A DNA stretch of 64,000 bases from Fidelibacterota bacterium. Lineage in GTDB: Bacteria; Fidelibacterota; Marinisomatia; Marinisomatales; TCS55. Every line of letters begins with the position of its first letter. Position 1 is the first letter of the stretch. The stretch covers positions 13,588 to 77,587 of the forward strand of contig JAPYRG010000001.1 in NCBI GenBank assembly GCA_029936965.1, read 5' to 3'. The translations under genes and the position numbers were made by a program. The notes beneath the pieces were generated by a model, which did no database searches, was not told the DNA's origin, and saw nothing but the letters and a program-made list of their open reading frames with translations. Positions 29,190 through 39,291 of this stretch are shown here, piece after piece.

Positions 29190-31847
29190 ATGATTCCCAA
29201 AGATAAAAGAGACATAGACCCAGAAGAGACACAAGAGTGGATAGAGTCTTTAGAAGACGAACTTGAAGAACAGGGATTTGAAAGAACTAGATTTTTACTA
29301 GAAAAATTAATCGACTATGCCTCAAGCAAAGGCGCCCGACTACCTTTTAATACAAACACACCCTTTATTAATACAATTCACTCTTATCAACAGCCTGATT
29401 TTGAAGGAGACCGCGCCATTGAAAGAAAAATAAAATCAATAGTTCGGTGGAACGCAATGGCAATGGTTGTAGCCGCAAACACTAAAAACCCAGGAATAGG
29501 CGGGCATATTTCTACTTATGCATCCGCAGCAACTTTGTATGAAATCGGTTTTAATCATTTTTTTAAAGGGCCCAACAATAAAAATGGACCAGATTTAGTC
29601 TTTTTTCAAGGACACGCATCACCAGGTATTTATGCAAGGGCTTTTTTAGAAGGGAGATTGGATAAGATAAAACTCCAAAACTTTCGACAAGAGCTATCCC
29701 CAGAAGGAGGGCTTTCTTCGTACCCACACCCATGGTTGATGCCTAATTTTTGGCAGTTTGCTACAGTGTCAATGGGTTTGGGTCCGCTAATGGCGGTTTA
29801 TCAAGCCCGGTTTATGAACTATTTAGTTGATAGAAGGCTATTGGAAAAAAGCAACAGAAAAGTATGGGCCTTTCTTGGTGATGGAGAGATGGATGAACCA
29901 GAAGCAACATCTGGGCTAACCCTAGCCGCAAGAGAACAGCTAGACAATTTAATTTTTGTTGTTAATTGCAACCTTCAAAGATTAGATGGGCCGGTTAGAG
30001 GAAACAGCCAGGTTATACAAGAACTTGAAGGGACCTTTCGTGGTGCAGGTTGGAATGTGATCAAAGTTATATGGGGGTCAGATTTTGATGAATATATAAA
30101 CCATAAAAACTCACATTTCTTTTTAAAGCGCGTAGAAGAAATTGTTGATGGCGACTTGTTAAAATATGTCGTTGAAGGTGGGGCATATTTTAGAGAGCAT
30201 TTTTGGGGTAAATATCCTGAATTGCTTAGTATGGTTGCAGATAAAAGCGATAAAGAACTGGAAAAACTAAAAGTAGGTGGACACGACCCAGTAAAGGTGT
30301 TTGCCGCCTTTAAAGAAGCTGTTGAAACAAAAGGAAAACCAACAGTTATTCTTACCCGAACAATAAAAGGTTATGGTTTGGGTGAGGCAGGTGAAGGTCA
30401 AAACATCACCCACCAACAAAAAAAACTTAACCAAGATGAATTATTATATTTTAAAGAGCGATTTGAAATTCCTATAACAAACCAACAAGCAAAATCAGCG
30501 CTTTTTTATAAACCAAGGTCTAATAGTAAGGTAATAAAGTATTTATTAAACCAACGAAAGAAACTGGGTGGCTTTATACCTGAGAGAAAATCAAAAGGCC
30601 CTAAAATCACAATACCAGATATTTCAATTTTTAATGAATTATTGGAAGGAACCAATAATAGAAAAATATCTACCACAATGGCGTATGTACGACTTTTAAC
30701 CCTATTAACAAAAGACAAGTCTATAGGGAAAAACATTGTACCAATCATCCCTGATGAGGCAAGAACGTTTGGAATGGACCCTTTGTTTCGGCAACTGGGG
30801 ATTTATGCACATAAAGGTCAATTATATGACCCTGTTGATTCAGATCAATTTTTATATTATAAAGAAACAAAAGACGGCCAAATACTTGAAGAAGGAATTA
30901 ATGAAGCCGGAGCGGTATCATCGTTTATAGCGGCAGGAACAAGTTATAGCGTAAACGGTGTGAATATGATACCATTCTATATATATTATTCTATGTTTGG
31001 GTTTCAAAGAATATGGGATTTTATATGGGCAGCAAGCGATATGCGAACAAAAGGATTTTTAATTGGAGGAACTGCTGGAAGAACAACACTGAACGGAGAG
31101 GGGTTGCAACACCAAGATGGCCACAGCCACTTAGCAGCAGCAGTTACACCAAACATTAAAGCATATGATTTATCATACGGATATGAAATTGCCACCGTAG
31201 TACACTATGGCTTAAAAGATATGTATGAAAAAAACAACGATTGTATATATTATATTACAGTTGAAAATGAAAACTATAAACACCCCCCTATTCCTAGCGG
31301 AGTTTCAGTTGATATAGTAAAAGGACTATATAAAATTAAAGCCACAAACAACCCAACAGTTAGGCTGTTAGGAAGCGGACCATTAATGAAAGAAACCTTA
31401 AAAGCTGCGGACTTATTAAAAAAAGATTGGAATATTGACCCAGGTGTTTGGAACGTAACAAGCTTTAGTGAGTTAAGAAGAGACGCTGAAGAAACAGAGA
31501 GGTGGAATTTAACCCACCCAACAAAAAACCAGCGAAAATCGCACCTTGAAAAAAGCCTTAGCAATAATAATATTCCAACAATAGCAGTATCAGACTATGT
31601 TAAAATGTTAGCAGAACAAATTGCTCCATATGTGCCCGGACCGTTTTATTCTCTTGGAACGGATGGTTTTGGAAGAAGCGACACAAGAGAAAACCTTCGT
31701 CATTTTTTTGAAATAGATAGATATTATATTACACTAACAGCCTTAAGGTCTTTGGCAAACGAAGGGCTTATAAAAATGTCAAAAATTGAACAGGCAATAA
31801 AGAAATATAACATTGATCCAGAAAAACCAAACCCAACAACAGTATAA
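29190..31847 (+). CDS. aceE: Pyruvate dehydrogenase E1 component, homodimeric type
   Basis: Decarboxylates pyruvate using thiamine diphosphate and acetylates the lipoyl group of E2. It has 885 residues, the size of the homodimeric AceE type rather than the alpha/beta type. Visible motifs are HISTYASAATLYEIGFNHFF, FQGHASPGIYARAFLEGRL, and the thiamine-diphosphate motif GDGEMDEPEATSGLTLAAREQLDNLIFVVNCNLQ. Others are the transketolase-like centre PDEARTFGMDPLFRQLGIY, GRTTLNGEGLQHQDGHSH, and a C-terminal SLGTDGFGRSDTRENLRHFFEID. It opens the aceE-aceF-lpd operon; aceF begins two bases after its stop. Confidence 0.97.
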   Translation: MIPKDKRDIDPEETQEWIESLEDELEEQGFERTRFLLEKLIDYASSKGARLPFNTNTPFINTIHSYQQPDFEGDRAIERKIKSIVRWNAMAMVVAANTKNPGIGGHISTYASAATLYEIGFNHFFKGPNNKNGPDLVFFQGHASPGIYARAFLEGRLDKIKLQNFRQELSPEGGLSSYPHPWLMPNFWQFATVSMGLGPLMAVYQARFMNYLVDRRLLEKSNRKVWAFLGDGEMDEPEATSGLTLAAREQLDNLIFVVNCNLQRLDGPVRGNSQVIQELEGTFRGAGWNVIKVIWGSDFDEYINHKNSHFFLKRVEEIVDGDLLKYVVEGGAYFREHFWGKYPELLSMVADKSDKELEKLKVGGHDPVKVFAAFKEAVETKGKPTVILTRTIKGYGLGEAGEGQNITHQQKKLNQDELLYFKERFEIPITNQQAKSALFYKPRSNSKVIKYLLNQRKKLGGFIPERKSKGPKITIPDISIFNELLEGTNNRKISTTMAYVRLLTLLTKDKSIGKNIVPIIPDEARTFGMDPLFRQLGIYAHKGQLYDPVDSDQFLYYKETKDGQILEEGINEAGAVSSFIAAGTSYSVNGVNMIPFYIYYSMFGFQRIWDFIWAASDMRTKGFLIGGTAGRTTLNGEGLQHQDGHSHLAAAVTPNIKAYDLSYGYEIATVVHYGLKDMYEKNNDCIYYITVENENYKHPPIPSGVSVDIVKGLYKIKATNNPTVRLLGSGPLMKETLKAADLLKKDWNIDPGVWNVTSFSELRRDAEETERWNLTHPTKNQRKSHLEKSLSNNNIPTIAVSDYVKMLAEQIAPYVPGPFYSLGTDGFGRSDTRENLRHFFEIDRYYITLTALRSLANEGLIKMSKIEQAIKKYNIDPEKPNPTTV

Positions 31848-31848
31848 A

Positions 31849-33078
31849 ATGAAGAAAACAAAAAACATACTTTTACCAGACCTCGGTGAAGGAATAGAGT
31901 CAGCAACAATTAGTGAGATACCAATTTCTAAAGGACAAAAGATAAACAAAGATGACACAATAGTAGTATTAGAGTCAGATAAGGCATCTATGGAAATTCC
32001 ATCAGATATAGAAGGAGTTGTAAAAAGTATAAATATAAAAAATGGACAAGAAATAAAATCAGGTGATTTGTTAATAACGCTAGAAACAACAAAAACAACC
32101 GACAAAAACATAAAACAAACACCAACACAAAAAGAACAAACACGACCAAAAAAAACAGAACAAAAAGAAACAATAGTTAAAACAAGAACAAAAACCGAAT
32201 TAAATAATGTGGGTATATATGCTAGCCCGGGGGTGAGAAGGCTTGCTAGAGAACTGGAGATTAATCTAGATATGATATCTGGAAGTGGAGACAAAGGGCG
32301 AATAACAAAGACAGATCTTCATGGGTATATAAAAGCAAAGATGTATGCACACAACACAAGCCCTTTACATTTCGGAGAAGAGATTGATTTTAGTCAATGG
32401 GGAAAGATAGATGTTAAAAAATTAACAAAAATTAAAACAATTACAGGACAAAGGCTTTCTAGGGCATGGAAAACAATACCTCACGTTACACAGTTTATAG
32501 AGTCAGACGTTACAGAACTGGAGGTTCTTAGAAAAAAAGACAAAACTAAACAAACAAACAGCGGTGTCAAGATTACAATGATGCCCTATCTTATGAAGGC
32601 GACGGTTTCTGCATTAAAAGAACACCCTGTTTTTAATAGCTCTATACAAAATAACGGAACCAATATCGTATTTAAGAAATATTATCATATTGGAGTTGCT
32701 GTTGATACAAAACACGGCCTGGTTGTTCCAGTAATAAGAGATGTTGACAAAAAAAACATTGTAGAACTTTCAAAAGAACTGATGGATGTAAGCGAAAGAG
32801 CGCGCAACAAAAAACTTAACCCAAACGAGCTTAAAGGTGGAACATTTACAATATCTAATTTAGGCGGCATTGGTGGTTCTTTTTTTACACCAATAATTAA
32901 CCCCCCAGAGGTAGCAATATTGGGTATTTCAAGAATTAAAACTGAGAACAGCAATGAACAACAATTAACACTGCCGCTTTCTCTTTCTTATGACCATAGG
33001 GTAGTTGATGGTGCAGCAGGTGCGACTTTTATGGTGTTTCTTTCAAATATATTAAACAACCCACAAAACCTTAACTAG
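31849..33078 (+). CDS. aceF: Pyruvate dehydrogenase E2 component, dihydrolipoamide acetyltransferase
   Basis: Transfers the acetyl group from lipoamide to CoA and forms the core of the complex. The frame opens earlier, but the ATG at 31849 directly precedes the lipoyl domain and follows the aceE stop. This gives 409 residues. It has one N-terminal lipoyl domain with the modified lysine in ESDKASMEIPSD, a Lys/Thr-rich flexible linker, and a peripheral-subunit-binding domain (YASPGVRRLARELEINLDMISGSGDKGRITKTDLHGY). The acyltransferase domain carries the catalytic SLSYDHRVVDGAAG motif. Possession of a single lipoyl domain is at the low end for the AceE-partner type, which often has two or three. 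Confidence 0.95.
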   Translation: MKKTKNILLPDLGEGIESATISEIPISKGQKINKDDTIVVLESDKASMEIPSDIEGVVKSINIKNGQEIKSGDLLITLETTKTTDKNIKQTPTQKEQTRPKKTEQKETIVKTRTKTELNNVGIYASPGVRRLARELEINLDMISGSGDKGRITKTDLHGYIKAKMYAHNTSPLHFGEEIDFSQWGKIDVKKLTKIKTITGQRLSRAWKTIPHVTQFIESDVTELEVLRKKDKTKQTNSGVKITMMPYLMKATVSALKEHPVFNSSIQNNGTNIVFKKYYHIGVAVDTKHGLVVPVIRDVDKKNIVELSKELMDVSERARNKKLNPNELKGGTFTISNLGGIGGSFFTPIINPPEVAILGISRIKTENSNEQQLTLPLSLSYDHRVVDGAAGATFMVFLSNILNNPQNLN

Positions 33079-33084
33079 CTATAT

Positions 33085-34506
33085 TTGTTTTTGAAACAAA
33101 ACACAACAAGAGAGATAGTTGTTATTGGCGCAGGACCCGGAGGGTATGCAGCAGCTTTTCGCGCAGCTGATCTTGGAAAAAAAGTAACCTTAATTGATAA
33201 AGAACAAGAACTTGGCGGAGTTTGTTTAAATCGCGGTTGTATCCCATCAAAAGCCCTTCTACATATTTCTAAGTCAATTCTAGAGACACAGCGTTTATCA
33301 AAAATGGGTGTACATTTTAATAAACCCGAAATAAAGATTGATCAAATTAGAAACCATAAAAACAAAATAGTTACCAAATTAAACAGAGGAATATCTCAAA
33401 TGGCAAAAGACCGCGGCGTGGAGGTGTTATGTGGAGAAGCATCGTTTTTATCTAATCAAAAGCTGTTGGTTAAAAGAGAAAGTGAAAAATTAAACATTCT
33501 ATTTGAACAATGTATTATTGCAACAGGATCTCACTCTACATTGTTACCAAATACACCAGAAAACGATAATAATATATTAACCTCAAAAAGCGCACTTGAA
33601 TTAGAGAACATACCCAATTCTTTATTGGTTGTTGGCGGTGGGATAATAGGCCTTGAGTTGGGACAGGTGTATTCAACGTTGGGATCACAAGTAACGGTTG
33701 TAGAGTTTTTACCAAACCTAATTGTTGAAGCTGATGCAGACATTATTAAACCGCTTCAAGATCAGTTAGAAAAACAATTTGAAAAGATCTATCTATCTTC
33801 AAAGGTGGTAGCTGTTAAGAAGAAAAAGAACAAACTAAGCGTTTCTATTGAAACGAACAAAAAATCATTTGTTCAAGTTTTTGACAAAGCGCTTATAGCT
33901 ATAGGAAGAAAGCCAAACATTGAAACTTTAAATATAAAAAACACAGATATTTTGATAGAAGACAATGGCTTTATATCTGTTAACGAATACCAACAAACCA
34001 GCGTTGATAATATATATGCAATTGGAGATATAACAGGAAACCCAATGTTAGCTCACAAAGCCACACATCAAGGGAAAGTAGCAGCTGAGGTGTGCGCTGG
34101 AGTGCCATCAGCTTTTGATGTTGAAGCTATTCCAAGCGTAGTGTATACAGACCCAGAGGTGGCTTGGGTAGGACTTACTGAGAATAACGCAAAGGAGAAA
34201 AAAATTCTATATGAAAAAGGAGAATTTCCCTGGGTTGCGAGCGGTCGCGCAACAGCCGTTGGATCAACCTACGGAAAGACAAAAATATTATTTTCTCCAG
34301 AAAACGGTAAAGTTTTAGGTGTTGGAATTGTTGGTGTGGGCGCTGGAGATATAATATCAGAAGCCGTACTTGCAATAGAAATGGGTGTAGACGCAGAAGA
34401 CCTAAGCTTGACAGTTCACCCCCACCCAACCTTAGGAGAAACAATGGGTTTGGCAGGAGAAGTTTTTACTAAAACCATTACTGATTTATATATTCAAAAA
34501 AAATAA
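33085..34506 (+). CDS. lpdA: Dihydrolipoamide dehydrogenase (E3)
   Basis: Reoxidises lipoamide on E2 with NAD+. It has 473 residues. FAD motif IGAGPGGYAAAFRAADLG, redox-active disulfide GGVCLNRGCIPSKALLH, NAD motif VVGGGIIGLELGQVYSTLG, second FAD motif NIYAIGDITGNPMLAHKA, and the C-terminal catalytic pair HPHPTLGETM are all present. Start codons available are TTG at 33085 and TTG at 33091; neither has a convincing ribosome-binding site. It is the last gene of the pyruvate dehydrogenase operon, six bases after aceF. Confidence 0.96.
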   Translation: MFLKQNTTREIVVIGAGPGGYAAAFRAADLGKKVTLIDKEQELGGVCLNRGCIPSKALLHISKSILETQRLSKMGVHFNKPEIKIDQIRNHKNKIVTKLNRGISQMAKDRGVEVLCGEASFLSNQKLLVKRESEKLNILFEQCIIATGSHSTLLPNTPENDNNILTSKSALELENIPNSLLVVGGGIIGLELGQVYSTLGSQVTVVEFLPNLIVEADADIIKPLQDQLEKQFEKIYLSSKVVAVKKKKNKLSVSIETNKKSFVQVFDKALIAIGRKPNIETLNIKNTDILIEDNGFISVNEYQQTSVDNIYAIGDITGNPMLAHKATHQGKVAAEVCAGVPSAFDVEAIPSVVYTDPEVAWVGLTENNAKEKKILYEKGEFPWVASGRATAVGSTYGKTKILFSPENGKVLGVGIVGVGAGDIISEAVLAIEMGVDAEDLSLTVHPHPTLGETMGLAGEVFTKTITDLYIQKK

Positions 34507-34517
34507 AGAGGAAAAAT

Positions 34518-37073
34518 GTGAAAAACCCACATATCGGAAGAAATATTTTTATATTTTTATTAATTATATTTATTTTTCCATTGTTTTCTCAAGAAACCCC
34601 AGACAGTTCTAAAACCACTCCAGACACAAGCAAAACAAAGATAACCCTTGATAGTTTAACGAAAACATCAAAGCCGTATAAAGGTATGTTTACGTTTTAT
34701 CAAGACACATCTAACGGTTCTTTACAAATGTTAATTGAAAAGAACCAATTTAATAAAGAGTTTATACATTTTGTTCACACACTAGACGGAGTGGTAGATG
34801 TTGGACATTTTAGAGGCGCTTATAAATCCAGCAAAATTTTCGAAATCAGAAAATATTTTAATAGGGTTGAATTCGTATTAATTAACACCTCATATTATTT
34901 TGACCCAAAAAACCCGCTAAGTAAAGCTTCCACAGCAAATATAAATGAATCTGTTTTAGCATCAGTAGAAATTGTATTTACTGATAAAAAAACAGAATCA
35001 ATTCTTATTAAAGCAGACGATGTGTTTTTATCAGAAAATCTTTATCAAATAAAATCGGCTCCAAACCCAAATACTAAACCAGGAGCACGATTTTCCCTAG
35101 GTTCTTTGAATAAAAAGAAATGCCAATACGTTTCTATTAATAATTATCCCTTTAATTCTGATATAGCAATTAAATATGTTTTTGATAACCCCTCACCAGT
35201 AAATCGTGGTGGACCGGGAATTACCGATCCAAGGTCAGTTAATCTGGTTATCCAACACAGCTTTATAGCTGTACCAAAAAATGATTATTTACCTCGCCAT
35301 GATGACCCTAGGGTGGGTTATTTTATGACCCAAGTAACAGATATGACATCGGTTAGCAATACACCATATAGAGATATAATTCACCGCTGGAATCTTCAAA
35401 AAAAATACCCTGAATTACCAATATCAGAACCTATAAAACCCATTATATTTTGGATTGAAAACACCACGCCAATTGAGTTTAGGGACGCTGTTAAAGAAGG
35501 TGTGTTACGTTGGAATAAGGCGTTCAGAATAGCTGGTTTTAAAAACGCAATCGAAGTTAAAGTGCAGTCAGACGATGCAGACTGGGAGGCGGGTGACATT
35601 AGATACAATGTATTAAGGTGGACATCCTCACCGCGACCACCTTTTGGAGGCTATGGCCCAAGTTTTGTAAACCCAAGAACTGGTGAAATCCTAGGAGCAG
35701 ACATAATGTTAGAGTTTGTTTATTTCACAAATCGGGTAAAATATGACAAGATTTATGAAGAACTTCTTAGTGAAAGCAATTTTTCAGAAAGCTGTTTAGC
35801 TGGGTATTATTTAAATCAAGGAAACCAATTTGGTTTTGTTACATCAATGGTATCTGGATATACAAGTGAATTAAAAAAAAGAATAATTAACGAATCATTA
35901 ATTCGTCTTGTTTTACATGAAGTTGGCCACACTCTAGGTTTGAATCATAATTTTAAATCAAGCTATTTGCACAACAATACTCGCGTGCATAACAAAGGGA
36001 TAACACAGGAAATGGGATTAACAGGTTCTGTAATGGAATATCCTGGCGTTAACATTGCGCCACCAGAAACCGAACAAGGTGAATATTATACTACAACCCC
36101 CGGACCCTATGATAAGTGGGCTATAGAGTTTGGTTATTCCATACCGCTTGACAATAACGAATTAGAAGAAAGCCGCATAAATGCGATTTTATCAAGATCA
36201 ACAGCCCCAGAATTATCATTTGGAAATGATGCGGATGATATGCGGATAGCTGGAAAAGGGATAGACCCACAGGCAATGATTTATGATATGTCTAGCGAGC
36301 CAATTGACTATGCAAGCGATAGAATCGCGCTTACAAAATATTTGATGGATGACTTAGTAATAAAATATTCAGATAAAGGAAAATCTTATCAACCTTTATT
36401 AGACGCGTTTAATATTATTTTAAGGGAAAGAGGTATAGCAAGTAGGGTTGTATCTAGGCATATTGGGGGTATATATGTTGAGCGTTCATTTTTTGGACAA
36501 CGCGGATCAAAAAAACCATTTAAAACAGTTCCATATAAAGAACAAAAAAAAGCAATAAAAACCCTCGAAGCAAACCTGTTTCATCCCAACGCATTTTCTT
36601 TCCCAAAAAATATTTTTGAAAATCTTCTCCCCCAAAGAAGAGGGTTTAATCATATGTCCATAACCGAGGATTATAAAATCCACGACAAAATATTGGGAAT
36701 ACAAAAAGATATATTTAACCACCTACTACACCCCAAAGTGTTAAAGCGCATATCTAATACAGGTGTGTATGGAAACGAATATAGTCTCAACGAATTTATA
36801 ACAGACCTTACTCTTGCTATATACATTGATGATATGAGAGGAGACGTCAACACCTTTAGACAAAACTTGCAAACAGAATACACACATCGTTTGATTAAAA
36901 TATTGAAACCAACAAACACAGAAAAATACGGTCACCACGCACAGTCAACTGTTTACAGAGCCTTAAAAAACATAAAAAACTATACAAGAAAACAAACAGG
37001 GGTTACACCCGCCACAAGCGCACATAGAGAATATATCAACTTTTTGATTGATAGCGCACTAAGCAAAGATTAA
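34518..37073 (+). CDS. Exported zinc-dependent metalloprotease (DUF5117/DUF4953 type)
   Basis: An 851-residue secreted protease. The GTG at 34518 is preceded by AAAGAGGAAAA. The signal peptide is hydrophobic (NIFIFLLIIFIFPLFS-QET), followed by a Thr/Ser-rich linker. The middle has a beta-rich domain (PYKGMFTFYQDTSNGSLQMLIEKNQFNKEF). Residues 467-477 form a metzincin-type zinc site HEVGHTLGLNH, matching HExxHxxGxxH. A downstream SVMEYPG provides the met-turn methionine. FCB-phylum genomes carry many such proteases, probably for extracellular peptide use. It stands eleven bases after lpdA but is functionally unrelated to it. Confidence 0.9.
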   Translation: MKNPHIGRNIFIFLLIIFIFPLFSQETPDSSKTTPDTSKTKITLDSLTKTSKPYKGMFTFYQDTSNGSLQMLIEKNQFNKEFIHFVHTLDGVVDVGHFRGAYKSSKIFEIRKYFNRVEFVLINTSYYFDPKNPLSKASTANINESVLASVEIVFTDKKTESILIKADDVFLSENLYQIKSAPNPNTKPGARFSLGSLNKKKCQYVSINNYPFNSDIAIKYVFDNPSPVNRGGPGITDPRSVNLVIQHSFIAVPKNDYLPRHDDPRVGYFMTQVTDMTSVSNTPYRDIIHRWNLQKKYPELPISEPIKPIIFWIENTTPIEFRDAVKEGVLRWNKAFRIAGFKNAIEVKVQSDDADWEAGDIRYNVLRWTSSPRPPFGGYGPSFVNPRTGEILGADIMLEFVYFTNRVKYDKIYEELLSESNFSESCLAGYYLNQGNQFGFVTSMVSGYTSELKKRIINESLIRLVLHEVGHTLGLNHNFKSSYLHNNTRVHNKGITQEMGLTGSVMEYPGVNIAPPETEQGEYYTTTPGPYDKWAIEFGYSIPLDNNELEESRINAILSRSTAPELSFGNDADDMRIAGKGIDPQAMIYDMSSEPIDYASDRIALTKYLMDDLVIKYSDKGKSYQPLLDAFNIILRERGIASRVVSRHIGGIYVERSFFGQRGSKKPFKTVPYKEQKKAIKTLEANLFHPNAFSFPKNIFENLLPQRRGFNHMSITEDYKIHDKILGIQKDIFNHLLHPKVLKRISNTGVYGNEYSLNEFITDLTLAIYIDDMRGDVNTFRQNLQTEYTHRLIKILKPTNTEKYGHHAQSTVYRALKNIKNYTRKQTGVTPATSAHREYINFLIDSALSKD

Positions 37074-37081
37074 TTCTCCAT

Positions 37082-37528
37082 ATGAATATAATACTCATAG
37101 CAGCAATTACGGCTGATGGTTATATTGCAAGAGACAGTAATGAGACGGTGGATTGGTCTTTAGATTTACATTTATTTAAAGAGCAAACAATGGGATATCC
37201 GGTTATAATGGGATCAAAAACAAAAAAAACATTAACATTAGATCTAAAAGGACGAAATGAGATCGTAGTTAATAGAAATGACAAACCCAAAACAATACTT
37301 AATGAAATAAAGGCGGATAAATGCTTTATTATAGGTGGAGGAACAACATTTACGCGTTTTTCTGCGCACTTAACACATTTGTATATTACAATCCACCCGT
37401 TGATTTTTGGAACAGGAGTTACTCTTTTTCCAAATCTTAAAAGGGAAATGAATCTTACATTAATTAAAATGTTGCCTGTTCAAGGAAGAGAAAACCTATA
37501 TCAGTTTCAGTATAAAATTAATCACTGA
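37082..37528 (+). CDS. DHFR/RibD C-terminal-type reductase
   Basis: A 148-residue NADPH-dependent reductase fold: MNIILIAAITADGYIARDSNETVDWS, then GYPVIMGSKTKKTL and CFIIGGGTTFTRFSAHLTHLYITIHPLIFGTGVTLFP. The early part resembles dihydrofolate reductase (PVIMGxKT). The GGG motif and IHPxIFGxGxxLF end resemble the reductase domain of RibD. Either a folate or a pyrimidine-type substrate is possible, and no more precise call is justified. Its 3' end overlaps the convergent DUF885 gene by about 11 bases, leaving no room for a terminator. Confidence 0.8.
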   Translation: MNIILIAAITADGYIARDSNETVDWSLDLHLFKEQTMGYPVIMGSKTKKTLTLDLKGRNEIVVNRNDKPKTILNEIKADKCFIIGGGTTFTRFSAHLTHLYITIHPLIFGTGVTLFPNLKREMNLTLIKMLPVQGRENLYQFQYKINH

Positions 37529-39275
37529 TATTTGTCGCAATATACTCTTTTACATGCCTTTCTAGAACATCAAGAGGCACCGCACCACTCCCAAGAACAA
37601 CATCATGAAAACTTCGCACATCAAACTTATCTCCCATTGTTATTTCTGCAAGTGAGCGTAATTCTAAAATACGCAGTTCCCCAATTTTATATGCAAGGGC
37701 TTGCCCAGGCCAGGCAATATATCGATCAATCTCAACAACGATGTCATTTTGAGTCTTTGCTGTATTGTCAGACATATATTTAATTGCCCTTTCCCTACTC
37801 CACCCAAATGCATGCATACCTGTATCAACAACCAACCTGCAAGCGCGCCACATTTCATAAGTTAATTGACCAAATTTTGAATAAGGATCTTTATAAAAAC
37901 CCATTTCTTCTCCAAGTTTTTCTGCATATAAACCCCAACCTTCGCTAAACGCAGTAAACCCACCGTGCTTTCGAAATTCCGGGACATTTTCTAATTCTTG
38001 TGAAATTGAAATTTGTAAGTGATGACCAGGAACAGCTTCATGTAAAGAAAGAGCCTCCATTTCGTACTTGGGCCTGGTATTCAACATATATGTATTCGCC
38101 CAAAAATATCCAGGACGCCCCGCTTTTAGTGAACCGCTATAATAATAAGCGGTGGGTGATGCTGGTGCCTGAAAATCAGGAATAGGCTTTACACCATATG
38201 AAAGGCGCGGTAGCTTACCAAAAAGTTTTGCTAGTTCTGGATCAGCCTTTTTACATATTGTTCTGTATCCATCTAAAAGATCATCAGGTCTATTATAATA
38301 AAAATCAGAATTTGATCTTAGATAAGAAATAAAATCATTGAAAGACCCTACAAACCCAACTTTTTTTATAACCTTGTCCATATCTATTCGAATTCTCAAA
38401 ACCTCACTCAGGCCAATTTCATGAATTTCTTGCGGCGTTTTATTGGTTGTTGTATAACTTTTTACTTTGAATTCATAAAATTGATTTCCATTTGGTAAGC
38501 TTGCTGCGCTTATGTTCTCCCGCGAATTAGGTAAATATGTATATAAGAAAAAATCATAAAGTTTTTTATACGATGTGAAAACATTTTCCTGAATTGTTAT
38601 TTGTCCTTTATTTCGATATGTTAAACGTAATGATTCTGGTAAAACGGATATTTTTTCTTTAAAAGGTTTGTAAAAGGGGCTTTTTTCTATCGCAATCTGG
38701 TGCTGTGTTAGTATTTGATCTGGCACTTTTTGAAGTACAATTTTTGGGTGCACAATATTTTCTTTAATTCCTTCATGCATTAAGTTAATTATTTGTTCTA
38801 TATACTGAGGAAATAAAGCCAACCGTTTAAGATAGTCATCAAAATCTATTTGATTCCTAAAGGGCGTAGCTTCAACTAAATTTGGAAAGTCAATTTGGAC
38901 ACCACCCATTTGATCTATAGGCATTAAATATTCTTTAAACGAGTGTGATTCAACAGACCTTATAATCCTTTTAAAAAACAAATCAAAGTTTAAAACATCA
39001 TTGTCGTTCAACTTATTCTTATTAATATTTTGAAGTCGTTTAAGTATCAATTTATTCTTTTCATTCCGCCTGTTGATTGCCTCTATGCTCATATCTGAAA
39101 GTCTATCATTATATCTATAGTCACCTAAATATGTTGCTCGAACAGGAAACTCTTGTAGTCCATTTTCCCAAACCTCATTAAATAGATTATGCAGTTTTTC
39201 TGACTCTGTGTTTTTATTTATACAGCTGGAAAGCATTATATAAAAAAGTATAATAAATAAATTGTTTAATTTCAT
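37518..39275 (-). CDS. DUF885 family lipoprotein, probable metallo-hydrolase
   Basis: A 585-residue exported protein. The ATG at 39275 is preferred over a TTG six bases upstream. Residues 1-18 (MKLNNLFIILFYIMLSSC) are a lipoprotein signal with a good lipobox LSSC. The body matches the DUF885 family, which is distantly related to M32-like gluzincins. The zinc motif is HEAVPGHHLQ, with AFSEGWGLYAEKLGEEMG downstream. TGMHAFGWSRERAIKYM and ERHVKEYI close the domain. Members are thought to hydrolyse peptides or esters but remain poorly characterised. It convergently overlaps the reductase gene at its 3' end. Confidence 0.88.
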   Translation of the reverse strand: MKLNNLFIILFYIMLSSCINKNTESEKLHNLFNEVWENGLQEFPVRATYLGDYRYNDRLSDMSIEAINRRNEKNKLILKRLQNINKNKLNDNDVLNFDLFFKRIIRSVESHSFKEYLMPIDQMGGVQIDFPNLVEATPFRNQIDFDDYLKRLALFPQYIEQIINLMHEGIKENIVHPKIVLQKVPDQILTQHQIAIEKSPFYKPFKEKISVLPESLRLTYRNKGQITIQENVFTSYKKLYDFFLYTYLPNSRENISAASLPNGNQFYEFKVKSYTTTNKTPQEIHEIGLSEVLRIRIDMDKVIKKVGFVGSFNDFISYLRSNSDFYYNRPDDLLDGYRTICKKADPELAKLFGKLPRLSYGVKPIPDFQAPASPTAYYYSGSLKAGRPGYFWANTYMLNTRPKYEMEALSLHEAVPGHHLQISISQELENVPEFRKHGGFTAFSEGWGLYAEKLGEEMGFYKDPYSKFGQLTYEMWRACRLVVDTGMHAFGWSRERAIKYMSDNTAKTQNDIVVEIDRYIAWPGQALAYKIGELRILELRSLAEITMGDKFDVRSFHDVVLGSGAVPLDVLERHVKEYIATNISD

Positions 39276-39291
39276 GAACAAGAGAATTTTG